Assembly: GCA_035416745.1 (NCBI GenBank)
Contig: DAOLNV010000012.1
Coordinates: forward strand, 20,606 to 84,605
DNA: 64,000 nt
Source: Candidatus Hydrogenedentota bacterium
GTDB lineage: Bacteria; Hydrogenedentota; Hydrogenedentia; Hydrogenedentales; SLHB01
Reading direction: 5' to 3'
The position numbers and the translations under genes were made by a program. Below the pieces are notes generated by a model. The model was given only the letters and a program-made list of their open reading frames with translations, was not told the origin of the DNA and did not search any database. This document shows, one piece after another, positions 43,507 to 52,407 of this stretch. Within the stretch, counting starts at the first letter, position 1. The number at the start of each line of letters is the position of its first letter.

Positions 43507-44676
43507 TCAGAGAAGAAATCTTCCCGCCCCATCGGCGGCTGAAGACACAATGCCGTCCCCCCGGAGACCGGTGCGTGCGAAATACTCCTGCAAGAGTGTA
43601 GCCGTAAACGCAGAGACTTCGGCTTTGTTGACCAGGCTGACCGTACACCCCCCGAAGCCCGCCCCGGTCATGCGGGAACCGAAACAGCCCTTGATGCCGC
43701 GCGCGATCCCGGTCATGGCGTCGAGTTCGGAACAGGTCACTTCGTAGTCAGAGCGCAGGCTCTCATCCGAAGCACTCATGAGGCGTCCGAGTTCCGCCGC
43801 GTCGCCCGCGCGCATGGCTTCGCACGCGGCCTTCGTACGTGCGTCCTCGGAAATGACATGGCGGGCACGCCGGTACGCGACATCAGACAGGCGTCCGCGC
43901 GAGGATTCCAGGTCGTTCAGGGTGAAATCCCGCAAGTGGGTCCCTTCTTTTCCCAGGCATCTGCGCATACCATCGACGGCGTCGCGGCATTGGGAAACGC
44001 GCTCGTTATATTTCGACGCGGTCAGTCCTCGCGATACCCCCGTATTCGCAATGACAAAACATGCATCTTCGAAAGAAACCGAGACGAGCTCGTAACCGAA
44101 GGTCCGGCAATCGAGGAACAGCACGTGGCCGGCTTTGCCCATCCGCGAGATGAATTGATCCATGATGCCGGTATTGAGACCCAGAAACTCGTTTTCGACC
44201 CGCTGGCCCAGGCGCGGGGCTTCAGGGCCGTCTATGGCGAAGCCGCCCAACGCTTCGAAAAGGCACAAAGCAGCCATCTCGAGGCTTGCGGAACTGCTCA
44301 GACCGCACCCAACGGGCACGTCGCCGATTATCATGATGTCGGCGCCTCGAAGCGGCTTGCCCAGACGGTCAAGCTCGCGCGCGACGCCCACAAGATAGTC
44401 CATCCAGGGCTCGTCGGGGTTGCGCTCGAAACGCGCCAGGGGCGCCTGCGCCGTGCGCTCGAGGTTGGCGGCAAAGACGCGCATCTCGGGCTGGTCTATG
44501 GGTTTCGCAAGAAGGACGGTCTCCCGCTCGATCGCCATGGGCAGGACGAAACCGTGGTTGTAGTCCGTGTGCTCGCCGATGATGTTGACCCGCCCCGGCG
44601 CCCGAACGCCTATGATGGGCATCGCCCCATAATGGCCTTTGAATCTCGCGGCCGCTTTCTTGCGATCAATGCTCAC
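43507..44676 (-). CDS. galK: Galactokinase
   Basis: A GHMP-family sugar kinase phosphorylating galactose at C1 in the Leloir pathway. The galactokinase signature GRVNIIGEHTDYNHG lies at about residue 29. The ATP-binding GHMP motif reads VPVGCGLSSSASLEMA at about residue 123, and the third motif MTGAGFGGCTVSL at about residue 335. The length of 389 aa is normal. The start is GTG 44676, supported by AGGAGG nine bases upstream. It lies 32 bases after the FG-GAP gene on the same strand. No galT or galE is adjacent, although an epimerase-like gene lies elsewhere in the window. Confidence 0.95.
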   Translation of the reverse strand: MSIDRKKAAARFKGHYGAMPIIGVRAPGRVNIIGEHTDYNHGFVLPMAIERETVLLAKPIDQPEMRVFAANLERTAQAPLARFERNPDEPWMDYLVGVARELDRLGKPLRGADIMIIGDVPVGCGLSSSASLEMAALCLFEALGGFAIDGPEAPRLGQRVENEFLGLNTGIMDQFISRMGKAGHVLFLDCRTFGYELVSVSFEDACFVIANTGVSRGLTASKYNERVSQCRDAVDGMRRCLGKEGTHLRDFTLNDLESSRGRLSDVAYRRARHVISEDARTKAACEAMRAGDAAELGRLMSASDESLRSDYEVTCSELDAMTGIARGIKGCFGSRMTGAGFGGCTVSLVNKAEVSAFTATLLQEYFARTGLRGDGIVSSAADGAGRFLL

Positions 44677-44708
44677 GGCAGGGCTCCTCCTTCCGTTTTC
44701 CAGAACAG

Positions 44709-47048
44709 CTACTCGATACGATCAACGGTATATTCCGGCGATTGGTCCATTTCCAACGCAGCGTGGGTGTAGAACGGGTACACGCTCCATTCGACGCACG
44801 TGAGCAGATCCGGCAAGCCGTCTCCGTCAAGATCTCCTGGCCACGGATGCGGCCCATGGGCGGTGACGCTGATTGGCCAGCCAAAGCATTTGAGCGTCCG
44901 TGGGGCATCGAAGACGGGCGCCGCGGGCGTCCCCACATTGCGCAAGAGATAGATGCTCCCTTTTGCGGGGTCGGTTCCCGCACACGCATAGACAACGTCG
45001 AGCAGGCCGTCCCCGTCCCAATCGACGGGGCGAAAGCTCTCGGTCCAATGCGACCCGCGTTCGACAATGGCATCATCGATGAGCCGTCCGTCAGCAAGGC
45101 GCAAAGGCCCTTCCTTCTTGAGCCTCAGCGCACCCGTTTCGTCCTTGTACCGTGCGAACAGGGTGAGTTTCCGCGTGAATCCGTCGTGCGTGGCGATATC
45201 GGTCAGGCCGTCGCCGTTCCAATCGGCCAGGGCCGCGCCGGTGCGCCAGAAAAAGGGCTGCTCTTCCTCGCGCGGATAGGTGGGGTCGGCGTCACCAAGG
45301 GCGCGTTCGGCCGAGAGGCGGCGCAGCTCCGCCGAGTCAGGAAACCCTTCCACCAGGATTTGGCGGCGTTCGCCGAACCGGGGCTCCGCGCGCGACCCGT
45401 CATTGCGGTACCAGAACAGCCGGTTGGTTTCGTTGGGAACAACCAGGTCAGGCAGGCCGTCCGTGTCCCAGTCCACAAGAACCGGATACGGATAGCCCAT
45501 GTTGTGCCAGTGATGCGGCTCGCCAAGAATCTCGTTGCGCAACAGCTTGATTGGCTGCCCCTCCGACAGAACCGGGCGGGGTTCAGCAAAGACCGGACGT
45601 TCCTTGGAGCCTTCATTGATAACGACCCGGATCCAGCCATACCCGCCGCCAATGAGAAGATCAGGGTCGCCGTCGCCTTCCCAATCGCAGACGCAGGGCC
45701 ATGCTTGGTCGCTCAACGACATCACGGCGGAGAGGGAGCGCGCATCGTCCCGGCGCGTGAACCGGGCGGGGTCGTCACCGGCGGGCGTATGTTCCCAGAA
45801 CGTGATGCGCTGGAACACGTCGTGCAGCACCAACAGCCCTCGGCGCGAACCGTCGTCCACGGCGGCCAGTCCGCCAGGGTAATGAACGCCGATGCACGCG
45901 AGCGGCTGCGGTTCGCCGAATGACGGAGCCGAAGCCTCGAGACCCTTGCGCCAGACCACGCGTTTCTCGCCCACGCCGCCGTTTTCGAGGTTCGCGAGAC
46001 CCACCGCGTCCAGACGGCCGTCCTGGTCAATGTCAAGGAAACAGGCGTGCTCCTCGATGCCAAGAGCTACAGGAGCAGCCGGCTGGAAAGGCCAACGGTC
46101 CGTATTGGTGTTGCGAATGAAGAAGACCTGAGCAGACTCCGGCTTGTCGGCGCTGGCCACTTGTCCGGCCACGATGTCCACGACGCCATCCTGGTCCAGG
46201 TCCACGGCGCGGCAAGGATTCCAGGCGCCTCCCGGACGCGAGATCGAGCCGTCGGGCACGAAAACGGGCATGCCCCCGGCATCGCGCCGGCCGGTGTTGC
46301 GGTAGAATTCGATGTTGTCCCCGCGGCTTGGCGAATATATGAGGTCCACAAGCCCGTCGCCCGTGAAGTCCGAGAAATCGCAGGTCATGTACACCGTCGA
46401 GAAGTGTTTGAATTCATCGCCTTGGGCATACCGCACCCGCAGGAGGTCAGCGAACGTGAATGTGGTCTCATCGACCGCGGGGTAACACACGATGCCGTCC
46501 CATGGCCAGCCGGGGCGGTAGGCATAGTTCCAGGCCCCAACCAGATCGCGCTGGCCGTCGCCAGTCAGGTCCACCAGCCGTCCTAAATACGCCACGACGA
46601 CAGGACTCGGCGCCCCCGCGTTGTAACGCAACAGGTCGCCTACGCCAATCAGGGGAGTGTACGCGGCGGGCGCCAGCATTCGTCGTTCGTTCGTGGAGGA
46701 AAACCGGATCACGTACGCGATATGCGTGGGGTCGGTGATAACCCACTCGACGCGGCCCTTGTCTGCATACGCGAAATCCTCGTTGATCGCGCAAGGAACC
46801 TTCGCCTGACTCACAACATCAATTACCTCGATTGAATTGGGGTCGAGCGCGTTTTCGTCGCCTGCTTGCCGCAGCAACTCGCCCAAATCCAGTACAGGCG
46901 CCATGGGCGTTCGGGGAAATGCCAGCGGCGACGTTACCGTGACGCGCACCGAGTGTTCGCCGCCTGCGGCCATCGCCGCCCAGCCCACGGCGATTGCCAT
47001 TGCCGCCAACACCAGCCTGCCCCGCCTCATAACGGCCGCCCTACCCAT
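44709..47048 (-). CDS. Secreted FG-GAP/VCBS-repeat beta-propeller protein
   Basis: A 779-aa exported protein with an N-terminal signal peptide (LVLAAMAIAVGWAAMAAGG). The body carries at least seven FG-GAP-like repeats, each with a calcium-loop of the form DxDxDGxxD: examples are DLTGDGQRDLV, DFTGDGLVDLI, DLDQDGVVDIV, DIDQDGRLDAV, DWEGDGDPDLL, DWDTDGLPDLV, DWNGDGLTDIA, DWDGDGLLDVV and DLDGDGLPDLL. Such propellers bind calcium and act in extracellular binding or as carbohydrate-active scaffolds; no catalytic residues are seen. The start at ATG 47048 overlaps the upstream Ntn-hydrolase gene by eight bases, with GGAG seven bases before it, so translation is coupled. Confidence 0.85.
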   Translation of the reverse strand: MGRAAVMRRGRLVLAAMAIAVGWAAMAAGGEHSVRVTVTSPLAFPRTPMAPVLDLGELLRQAGDENALDPNSIEVIDVVSQAKVPCAINEDFAYADKGRVEWVITDPTHIAYVIRFSSTNERRMLAPAAYTPLIGVGDLLRYNAGAPSPVVVAYLGRLVDLTGDGQRDLVGAWNYAYRPGWPWDGIVCYPAVDETTFTFADLLRVRYAQGDEFKHFSTVYMTCDFSDFTGDGLVDLIYSPSRGDNIEFYRNTGRRDAGGMPVFVPDGSISRPGGAWNPCRAVDLDQDGVVDIVAGQVASADKPESAQVFFIRNTNTDRWPFQPAAPVALGIEEHACFLDIDQDGRLDAVGLANLENGGVGEKRVVWRKGLEASAPSFGEPQPLACIGVHYPGGLAAVDDGSRRGLLVLHDVFQRITFWEHTPAGDDPARFTRRDDARSLSAVMSLSDQAWPCVCDWEGDGDPDLLIGGGYGWIRVVINEGSKERPVFAEPRPVLSEGQPIKLLRNEILGEPHHWHNMGYPYPVLVDWDTDGLPDLVVPNETNRLFWYRNDGSRAEPRFGERRQILVEGFPDSAELRRLSAERALGDADPTYPREEEQPFFWRTGAALADWNGDGLTDIATHDGFTRKLTLFARYKDETGALRLKKEGPLRLADGRLIDDAIVERGSHWTESFRPVDWDGDGLLDVVYACAGTDPAKGSIYLLRNVGTPAAPVFDAPRTLKCFGWPISVTAHGPHPWPGDLDGDGLPDLLTCVEWSVYPFYTHAALEMDQSPEYTVDRIE

Positions 47049-48330
47049 GCCTCTGCTCCACGGCGGTCAGCATATCGTACGCCTGCCGCGCAAACCCCAG
47101 GCACCCTTGCGTAAGAGTCTCGGCCGCGGCATCCCGGCCGTGGGAGTGGTATACGCTGCGTGCCTGAACCTCAAGCTCCTGACGGTCCGCCTCCATACGG
47201 GCTTCAAACGCCCCCACGTCAACGCCCGATGCTCTTGCCCGCGTTTCCAGACCATCCCCGCCGGAGGCGGTTGCCGAAAGGCGCGACAAAGAGCCATTCA
47301 CGAGCACCGCGGGCGTCGCCGTCACCCCCAGATACAGGGGAACGTACACGGTATCGGCCGCGTGCGATACCGCGACGTAGGCGCACGTGAAAACGTCATT
47401 CTGGCTGGCCGGAATCACCGCCGAGAACGAAGAACAGTTGGTTTCGTGCAGGACAGGTTTCTGGCGCGCCAGACGGTTCATTGTCAATGGCGTCAGACGC
47501 CCCCGCTCGCGCATGAGTTCGCCGCGCACCAGTTCGCCGCGGGGGTCCGCATCGCGCATGACCAGGCACGAACCTTCGCTCCTCTTCATGTCGAGGCGCT
47601 CCACGAACTGGTACACTCGCAAAGATTCGCCCCGCGCGTCGGCGAACATCCAGTTCGTTGCAAGGTGTCCTCCGGCACACACGCCGTCCGACTGCAGTTG
47701 CTGCAGAAACGCGAGCGCCTCGTCCACGTCGCCGCATTGCTCGAGCATCAGGCGCATCGTATCCGTGTTCATCATTCCCTGCCAACGCGGATGAGGATCC
47801 GCTGCGCCGGTATCGGCGGCGATGGCAAGGCCTCGCTCGTTCACGCCGAACATGGTGCCCATGTCCATCGTATCCCCGCTGGCCAGGAACCGGTATAGGC
47901 GCTTGCCGGCGACCTTAACGGCCTTCACGTAGGCGCACTGGGGTCTGCGCTTGTTGTCGCGATTCTTGTGAAACAGGCCCGCGCTGCCGCCGCACCAGTC
48001 CGGAGGGGCGTACCATGTAAAACATTGGGGCCGGTTAATCCCGCGGTATTTTCCGCCCTGGTACGTGATGTAGCGGTTCGCGTCAACGCTGGCGGCTTGA
48101 GCCAGAGCGTCAGCCTCGTCGAGCCAATGCGGCGCATAACGCTCGATGAGGGCGGCGTACCCCTTGCCCGCTGCCAGAAGCTGTTCTTCGGTGAATCCTT
48201 CCGTCTCCCGGGCTTCGGTGAAGAATCGGGCCACGTCCTCGCGAATATCCTCCGCGTTTGCGCGGCCGAACGCCGTCCCAATGTCGCGGGGCGGCCCTTC
48301 CAGACTAATCAGGCTGCTGTGACTTTTCAT
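47041..48330 (-). CDS. C45-family (acyl-CoA:6-APA acyltransferase-like) Ntn hydrolase
   Basis: A 429-aa protein that resembles the C45 peptidase / 6-aminopenicillanate-acyltransferase family, whose members cleave themselves to free an N-terminal cysteine nucleophile and then act on small amides. The N-terminal GPPRDIGTAFGRANAEDI is typical of the family. The segment PQCFTWYAPPDWCGGSAG followed by LFHKNRDN matches the cysteine and H/NRDx core of the family, making Cys in QCFTW the likely nucleophile. No signal peptide is evident. It is the first gene of a minus-strand group with the FG-GAP protein and galK. The substrate is unknown. Confidence 0.75.
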   Translation of the reverse strand: MKSHSSLISLEGPPRDIGTAFGRANAEDIREDVARFFTEARETEGFTEEQLLAAGKGYAALIERYAPHWLDEADALAQAASVDANRYITYQGGKYRGINRPQCFTWYAPPDWCGGSAGLFHKNRDNKRRPQCAYVKAVKVAGKRLYRFLASGDTMDMGTMFGVNERGLAIAADTGAADPHPRWQGMMNTDTMRLMLEQCGDVDEALAFLQQLQSDGVCAGGHLATNWMFADARGESLRVYQFVERLDMKRSEGSCLVMRDADPRGELVRGELMRERGRLTPLTMNRLARQKPVLHETNCSSFSAVIPASQNDVFTCAYVAVSHAADTVYVPLYLGVTATPAVLVNGSLSRLSATASGGDGLETRARASGVDVGAFEARMEADRQELEVQARSVYHSHGRDAAAETLTQGCLGFARQAYDMLTAVEQRHG

Positions 48331-48637
48331 GTCTTCGGCCCTCTGATGCTACGGCGGCAATGTCAGCGGCGACATACCGATCAGGGTCGCGGCAATTCCC
48401 GCCAGACCCCATTTACCCAGCCGTTCAGGCCAGATTACCGCGCCCGCCACAAGCACCGGCGCCCGGACCGATACGGCCGTGATCGGAAACACAATGATAC
48501 CATCAAGACGCGCGTGGCGCGGAACTGCGGCTATGCGTTGGGAAGACATAGGCGGCGGTATCCGGTGGAAATGTGCCGCGCCTTCAGCGCGGGATGTTGG
48601 AGGGCGCGAGGTCCCTGGCCCTTCAGGCCAGGCTGGT

Positions 48638-48719
48638 ATGTTTCGCGCCGTTGGCGCTCGGGAGGGCGCATGCCCCGCGTCGGCGCTCCGGAGAACCCAT
48701 GTTTCGCGCCGTTGGCGCT
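48638..48719. repeat. 21-bp direct repeat with mini-palindromes, period 61 bases
   Basis: The 21 bases at 48638-48658, ATGTTTCGCGCC followed by GTTGGCGCT, recur exactly at 48699-48719. Each copy contains the palindrome GCGCC-GTT-GGCGC. Related mini-palindromes (GGCC-CTTCA-GGCC, GCGC-CTTCA-GCGC) lie within 60 bases upstream. It looks like a REP-type element. Confidence 0.7.
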
Positions 48720-48849
48720 GGACTGCGCGACGGCGCTTTTCTGCCATGCTCGCGGCGGGGTCTCCTCTCGCTGCGGCGCGGATTCCCATCCCTTCACACC
48801 CTTCACACGTTCACACTCTTCACACACATCACTTTCTGCCCCTCCCGTT

Positions 48850-48875
48850 GTGGCGCGGTTTCCCGACCGCGCCAC
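48850..48875. repeat. Perfect 10-bp stem-loop
   Basis: GTGGCGCGGT (48850-48859), loop TTCCCG and ACCGCGCCAC (48866-48875) form a perfect stem. It lies about 210 bases before the aminotransferase gene and is not followed by a T-run. The design (10-base stem, six-base loop) is the same as the hairpin at 20665-20690, with different sequence. Confidence 0.65.
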
Positions 48876-49084
48876 TCTTGCGACCGCAAGGTATCCAATA
48901 CTCTCCCGCAACCATGGCAAACCATTCGCAAGATGCTCATGCCACATCGAAGAAGGCCGGCGAGCGGGGACCAGCCTGCGATTCGCGCGGCAAACAGGGG
49001 TCCGGCCCAAGCGTCATCGTCTGCCGCCTATTGATGCGCAGCGCGCCTTCGCGTAAGATCATCGTCAGGGCGCAGGAGGGTGTT

Positions 49085-50359
49085 ATGAAAGATGCAAAGC
49101 TGGCGCTGCTGGGCGGGAAGCCGGCGGTTCCGGATGGCGCGATCCGGAAATGGCCGCCCATCGATTCGAGCGACGAGAACAGAGTGCTGGCGTCGCTCCG
49201 GGGTGAGAATCATGCCTATGGCCCCAATTGCCAGGCGTTCGAGAAAGAGTTCGCGGCTTGGAACGGCAACCGGTTCGCCATCACCACCAACAGCGGCACC
49301 GCGGCGCTGCACATGGGCGTGGCCGCCTGCGGATGCGGCGCGGGCGACGAAGTGATCGTGCCCGCATACAGCTGGTCCTCTTCGGCAACCTGCGTTTTGC
49401 ACCACAACGCCTTGCCCGTCTTTGTCGATATCGATTACGACACGATGAACATCGACCCGGGCAAGATCGAGGCAGCGATCTCCGAACGCACGAAAGCCAT
49501 CATCGCCGTGCACCTGCACGGGCTTCCTGTCGACATGGAACCTATCCTGGCGAGCGCCCGCAAGTACGGATTGAAGGTGATCGAGGACTGCTGCCAGGCG
49601 CATGGCGCCGAATACAAGGGTACCCGCGCCGGGCGTTTCGGCGAATGCGGCGCCTTCAGTTTCAACCAGAACAAATGCCTGTGTTCAGGCGAGGGAGGCA
49701 TGTTCGTCACGGACGACGAGGAGATCCTGAACCGCGCGCGCATGGTATGGTCGTTCGGAGAAACGCGCACGCCCGCCGAGGACCGCGATTACCACGCCTA
49801 TGCGCTGGGATGGATGTACCGCAACAACGATCTGACGGCCGCATTCGGCCGCGCCCAGCTGGCCAAGCTCGACGCATATCTCGAGACGGCCGCGTGCAAC
49901 GCGAAGGTTCTTATGGCTGGCCTGCGCGATATCCCCGGCCTGCAGCCCCCTATCGTGCCCGAAGGACACAAGACCAACTGGTACAATTTCACCTGCCACG
50001 TTGACGGGACCGCCTACGGATACCAGGGTCCGCCCGCGCGTTTCCGAAACGCCGTAATGAAAGCCCTCCAGGCGGAAGGTGTGCCTGTGGGGATCTGGCA
50101 GGAGTTCATTCTGCCCGAGATGACCGTGTTCCAGGCGCAAAATGCTTATGGCCATGGCTCGCCGTGGAACTACGGGCGGGAATTGTCGTATGAGCCGTCT
50201 CTATTCCCCATGGCGCGCAAGCATTGCGATACCCATTTCGGAATGACCGTCCCCCTGCGCGCGCCCAACGATGAATCCGTGGCCAAACTCGTCAGCACGG
50301 GCTTCCAGAAAGTGTTCGAGCGTATCGGCGACCTCGATATCGACGCGCATGGGGCATGA
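49085..50359 (+). CDS. DegT/DnrJ/EryC1-family PLP-dependent sugar aminotransferase
   Basis: A 424-aa PLP enzyme of the perosamine-synthetase-like family, usually transaminating nucleotide-linked keto sugars. Signatures are NSGTAALHMGV (phosphate-binding region), EDCCQAHGAEYKG and GAFSFNQNKCLCSGEGG, where Lys of NQNK is the probable PLP-linked lysine. ATG 49085 is preceded at four bases by GGAGGG; the frame is open to 48479 upstream but that part is not family-like. It is followed on the opposite strand by a small protein and a Gfo/Idh gene. The specific sugar is unknown; DegT members without sugar-pathway neighbours, as here, are often of uncertain role. Confidence 0.9.
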   Translation: MKDAKLALLGGKPAVPDGAIRKWPPIDSSDENRVLASLRGENHAYGPNCQAFEKEFAAWNGNRFAITTNSGTAALHMGVAACGCGAGDEVIVPAYSWSSSATCVLHHNALPVFVDIDYDTMNIDPGKIEAAISERTKAIIAVHLHGLPVDMEPILASARKYGLKVIEDCCQAHGAEYKGTRAGRFGECGAFSFNQNKCLCSGEGGMFVTDDEEILNRARMVWSFGETRTPAEDRDYHAYALGWMYRNNDLTAAFGRAQLAKLDAYLETAACNAKVLMAGLRDIPGLQPPIVPEGHKTNWYNFTCHVDGTAYGYQGPPARFRNAVMKALQAEGVPVGIWQEFILPEMTVFQAQNAYGHGSPWNYGRELSYEPSLFPMARKHCDTHFGMTVPLRAPNDESVAKLVSTGFQKVFERIGDLDIDAHGA

Positions 50360-50368
50360 CGCTGGCGG

Positions 50369-50560
50369 TTATCGCACCGCTATCAGGCAGTAACCCAGTT
50401 TCTTCTCGAGTTCCTGCAGTTTGGCCAGCCGGTCCGCGCCGATCATGTCCGGATTGGTCTCGACGGCCGTCAGTGCCAGGATTTTGAGCCCTTCCTCCCG
50501 CTCGAGCCGTTGAATCGCCGCCAATTGCGCACTATCCAGTTTCGCAAACGTGTACAGCAT
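50369..50560 (-). CDS. Small 63-aa protein of unknown function
   Basis: A 63-residue, mostly helical protein (MLYTFAKLDSAQLAAIQRLE at the start) with heptad-like Leu/Ile spacing and no signal peptide. It is supported by an ideal ribosome site, GGAGGT, seven bases before ATG 50560, and by complete lack of frame interruption. It ends nine bases from the aminotransferase end (convergent) and its start is 93 bases from the downstream end of the Gfo/Idh gene, on the same strand, so it may be the last gene of that unit. No domain is recognised. Confidence 0.65.
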   Translation of the reverse strand: MLYTFAKLDSAQLAAIQRLEREEGLKILALTAVETNPDMIGADRLAKLQELEKKLGYCLIAVR

Positions 50561-50653
50561 AGCGTGACCTCCCCGCGCAACGCGTCTGTCCCGAACTTAG
50601 CTTATCCACGCCTTTTCGCCGCGCAAAACCCTGGACCAGTCCCGCCTCTTCGC

Positions 50654-51988
50654 TCACCCCAGCCCCTCGATTTGCCAACCTTCGCGATAGGGCGTTCGCA
50701 ATAGTTCGTTGGCTTCGGCCAGATTGGTCACACGCAGGTTTGCGGCGTCCCACTCGATGGTCTGGCCGGCACAGCGATTCGCCACGTCGCCCAGCAGCAC
50801 CGTCTCGGCCAGGGGGCCCGCATACGAGAAGTTCGAGGTCGCAGTGTCCGTGCCCAGGCAAGCGTTGACCCATTGGTGATAGTGATTGAGGGTGGGCAAC
50901 TCTGGTTGTTTGAAGTCCTTGAACTTGTCCGCGGGATACAACAAGGCCGGCTTATCGCAATGGGGCAGCACCATCGCGCCTTCTTCGCCCACGATGACCG
51001 AGCCCGCATCAGGCAGGACCGCGTCCGCCGGCAACCCCATTGCCTCGGGTCCGGGCCGCTTGCCGCCGTCGTACCACGTGGCGCGGACGGTGTCGCCAGC
51101 GGTCATTGCCGTGCCGGGAAACTCGTAGCGGATGATCTCCCAGTACGGCCATACTTCCTCATTGAATTCCGGCGCCTCGGCCGTGATGCGAAGCGGTGCG
51201 CCGATGCCCAGCCCCATGAATACGGGGTCAAAAATGTGGCACGCGAAATCGCCCAGGGCGCCCGTCCCGAAATCGCGCCAGTCGCGCCACCGATGAGGGT
51301 GGTAGAGGGCTGTCTTGAAGGGGCGGTACGGGGCCACGCCAATCCAGAGATCCCACTTCAGAGTCTCCGGGATAGGATCCTCCGCGGCGGGACGGGCAAG
51401 GTCCTTGCCGCCGTACCCGTTCGATATCCACGAGTGCCATTCCTTCACCTTGCCGAGGACGCCGTCCTGCATCATCTGGGCTGCGTTGCGATAACAGGCG
51501 TGCGCGTGGATCTGGTTGCCCATCTGGGTCGCAACTCCCGCGTGTTCAGCGGCAAGCCGCAATTGCCGGGCCTCGTACACCTCCTGGGTCAGGGGCTTCT
51601 CGCAGTAACAGTGTTTGCCCAGCGAGATGGCCGAATACGCCATCGGCGCATGCATATGGTCAGGAGTGCCGACACACACCGCGTCGATGTTGCCCGCCTC
51701 CTTGTCGAACAGTTCGCGCCAGTCAAAATACTTTCGCGCTTCCTTGTAGGTGGCCGCAGCCCCGTTCAATGTCGTTTCATCCACATCGCAGATGGCGACA
51801 ACATCGACTTTGCCGCTGGAGAATACGGCGGCCAGGTCGCTGCCTCCCTGTCCTCCCACCCCTATCGCCGCAAGCTGAAGGTTGCTGTTGGGCGATTGGC
51901 CAAGGCTCACCCGGGGAAGGATGAGCGGAGCTGTAAAGGCAAGACTCGAACGTTTCAGGAACGTGCGGCGTGATACCGTGGAAGGCAT
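50654..51988 (-). CDS. Tat-exported Gfo/Idh/MocA-family oxidoreductase
   Basis: A 444-aa NAD(P)-binding oxidoreductase with a twin-arginine signal peptide (SRRTFLKRSSLAF, residues 6-18), so it is folded and cofactor-loaded before export. The dinucleotide loop is AIGVGGQGGSDLAA. EKPLTQEVYEARQL carries the catalytic-type Lys of E-K-P. The C-terminal half includes HRWRDWRDFGTGALGDFACHIFD, typical of bacterial Tat-type Gfo/Idh proteins common in Planctomycetes-like genomes. The frame is open to 52165; ATG 51988 is chosen because GGAG lies eight bases upstream and the signal peptide starts there. A sigma-70 promoter precedes it. Confidence 0.9.
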   Translation of the reverse strand: MPSTVSRRTFLKRSSLAFTAPLILPRVSLGQSPNSNLQLAAIGVGGQGGSDLAAVFSSGKVDVVAICDVDETTLNGAAATYKEARKYFDWRELFDKEAGNIDAVCVGTPDHMHAPMAYSAISLGKHCYCEKPLTQEVYEARQLRLAAEHAGVATQMGNQIHAHACYRNAAQMMQDGVLGKVKEWHSWISNGYGGKDLARPAAEDPIPETLKWDLWIGVAPYRPFKTALYHPHRWRDWRDFGTGALGDFACHIFDPVFMGLGIGAPLRITAEAPEFNEEVWPYWEIIRYEFPGTAMTAGDTVRATWYDGGKRPGPEAMGLPADAVLPDAGSVIVGEEGAMVLPHCDKPALLYPADKFKDFKQPELPTLNHYHQWVNACLGTDTATSNFSYAGPLAETVLLGDVANRCAGQTIEWDAANLRVTNLAEANELLRTPYREGWQIEGLG

Positions 51989-52024
51989 AGGGTTTCTCCT
52001 GCGTTGACGAATTGCGTTCCGCGA

Positions 52025-52053
52025 AGTATAGGACGGCCATGGTCGCCGTTCAA
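52025..52053 (-). promoter_or_regulatory. Sigma-70 promoter of the Tat Gfo/Idh gene
   Basis: On the minus strand TTGAAC (52053-52048), an exact 17-base spacer and TATACT (52030-52025) lie before the gene. The predicted start near 52018 gives a leader of about 30 bases containing the GGAG site. Confidence 0.6.
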
Positions 52054-52342
52054 ACAGCTTCTCGCCGGGGGGGCGGAGTCCGGTCGGCCTCTCAATTCCC
52101 GCATGGGACCCAAAAAATGGTCCCGCAAATCCCACTGGTCTGGAAGGCCAGAAAATCGATTCCAAAACAGCCGACAGGGCTGGAGGCGCGAAACATAGGC
52201 ACGCTCAGAGGACGTTCGCGACAGGCCCCGGGGTTTTGCTTCGCAAAACGCGTGGTCCGTCTCTGCTCTCGCCCATCTCCGGCAATAGCCGGGCTTCTTC
52301 AGGCGCTCTATCGCCTCCCCCGGTGTCCAATCTCCCTTTGGT

Positions 52343-52371
52343 TTGACAGGGCACTTCGGCTATGGTAGACA
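52343..52371 (+). promoter_or_regulatory. Putative sigma-70 promoter of the URO-D-like gene
   Basis: A perfect TTGACA (52343-52348), 17 bases and TAGACA (52366-52371). The -10 is weak (three of six). Transcription from about 52378 would give a 30-base leader. Confidence 0.45.
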
Positions 52372-52407
52372 CGCTTTCGTCACCGAACCGAGGGGGACCC
52401 TGATGCC

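Larger units (their letters stand above)
48331..49084. other. 754-base intergenic region rich in repeats and hairpins
   Basis: Although a plus-strand frame is open through it into the aminotransferase, the translation has no family similarity and a strong ribosome site begins the true gene at 49085. The region holds a 21-base direct repeat, a run of small palindromes and a perfect 10-base stem-loop, plus a pyrimidine-rich tract of repeated TTCACAC (48786-48830). It contains the divergent start signals for the Ntn hydrolase and the aminotransferase. Confidence 0.6.
51989..52407. other. 419-base divergent region with two promoters
   Basis: It separates the Tat Gfo/Idh gene from the URO-D-like gene and contains a promoter for each (52025-52053 minus, 52343-52371 plus). 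The middle is featureless and shows no gene. Confidence 0.5.

Noticed and set aside
48479..49084. 200-codon N-terminal extension of the DegT aminotransferase frame
   Set aside because: The translation is repeat-derived and lacks family similarity, while a GGAGGG ribosome site directly precedes ATG 49085.
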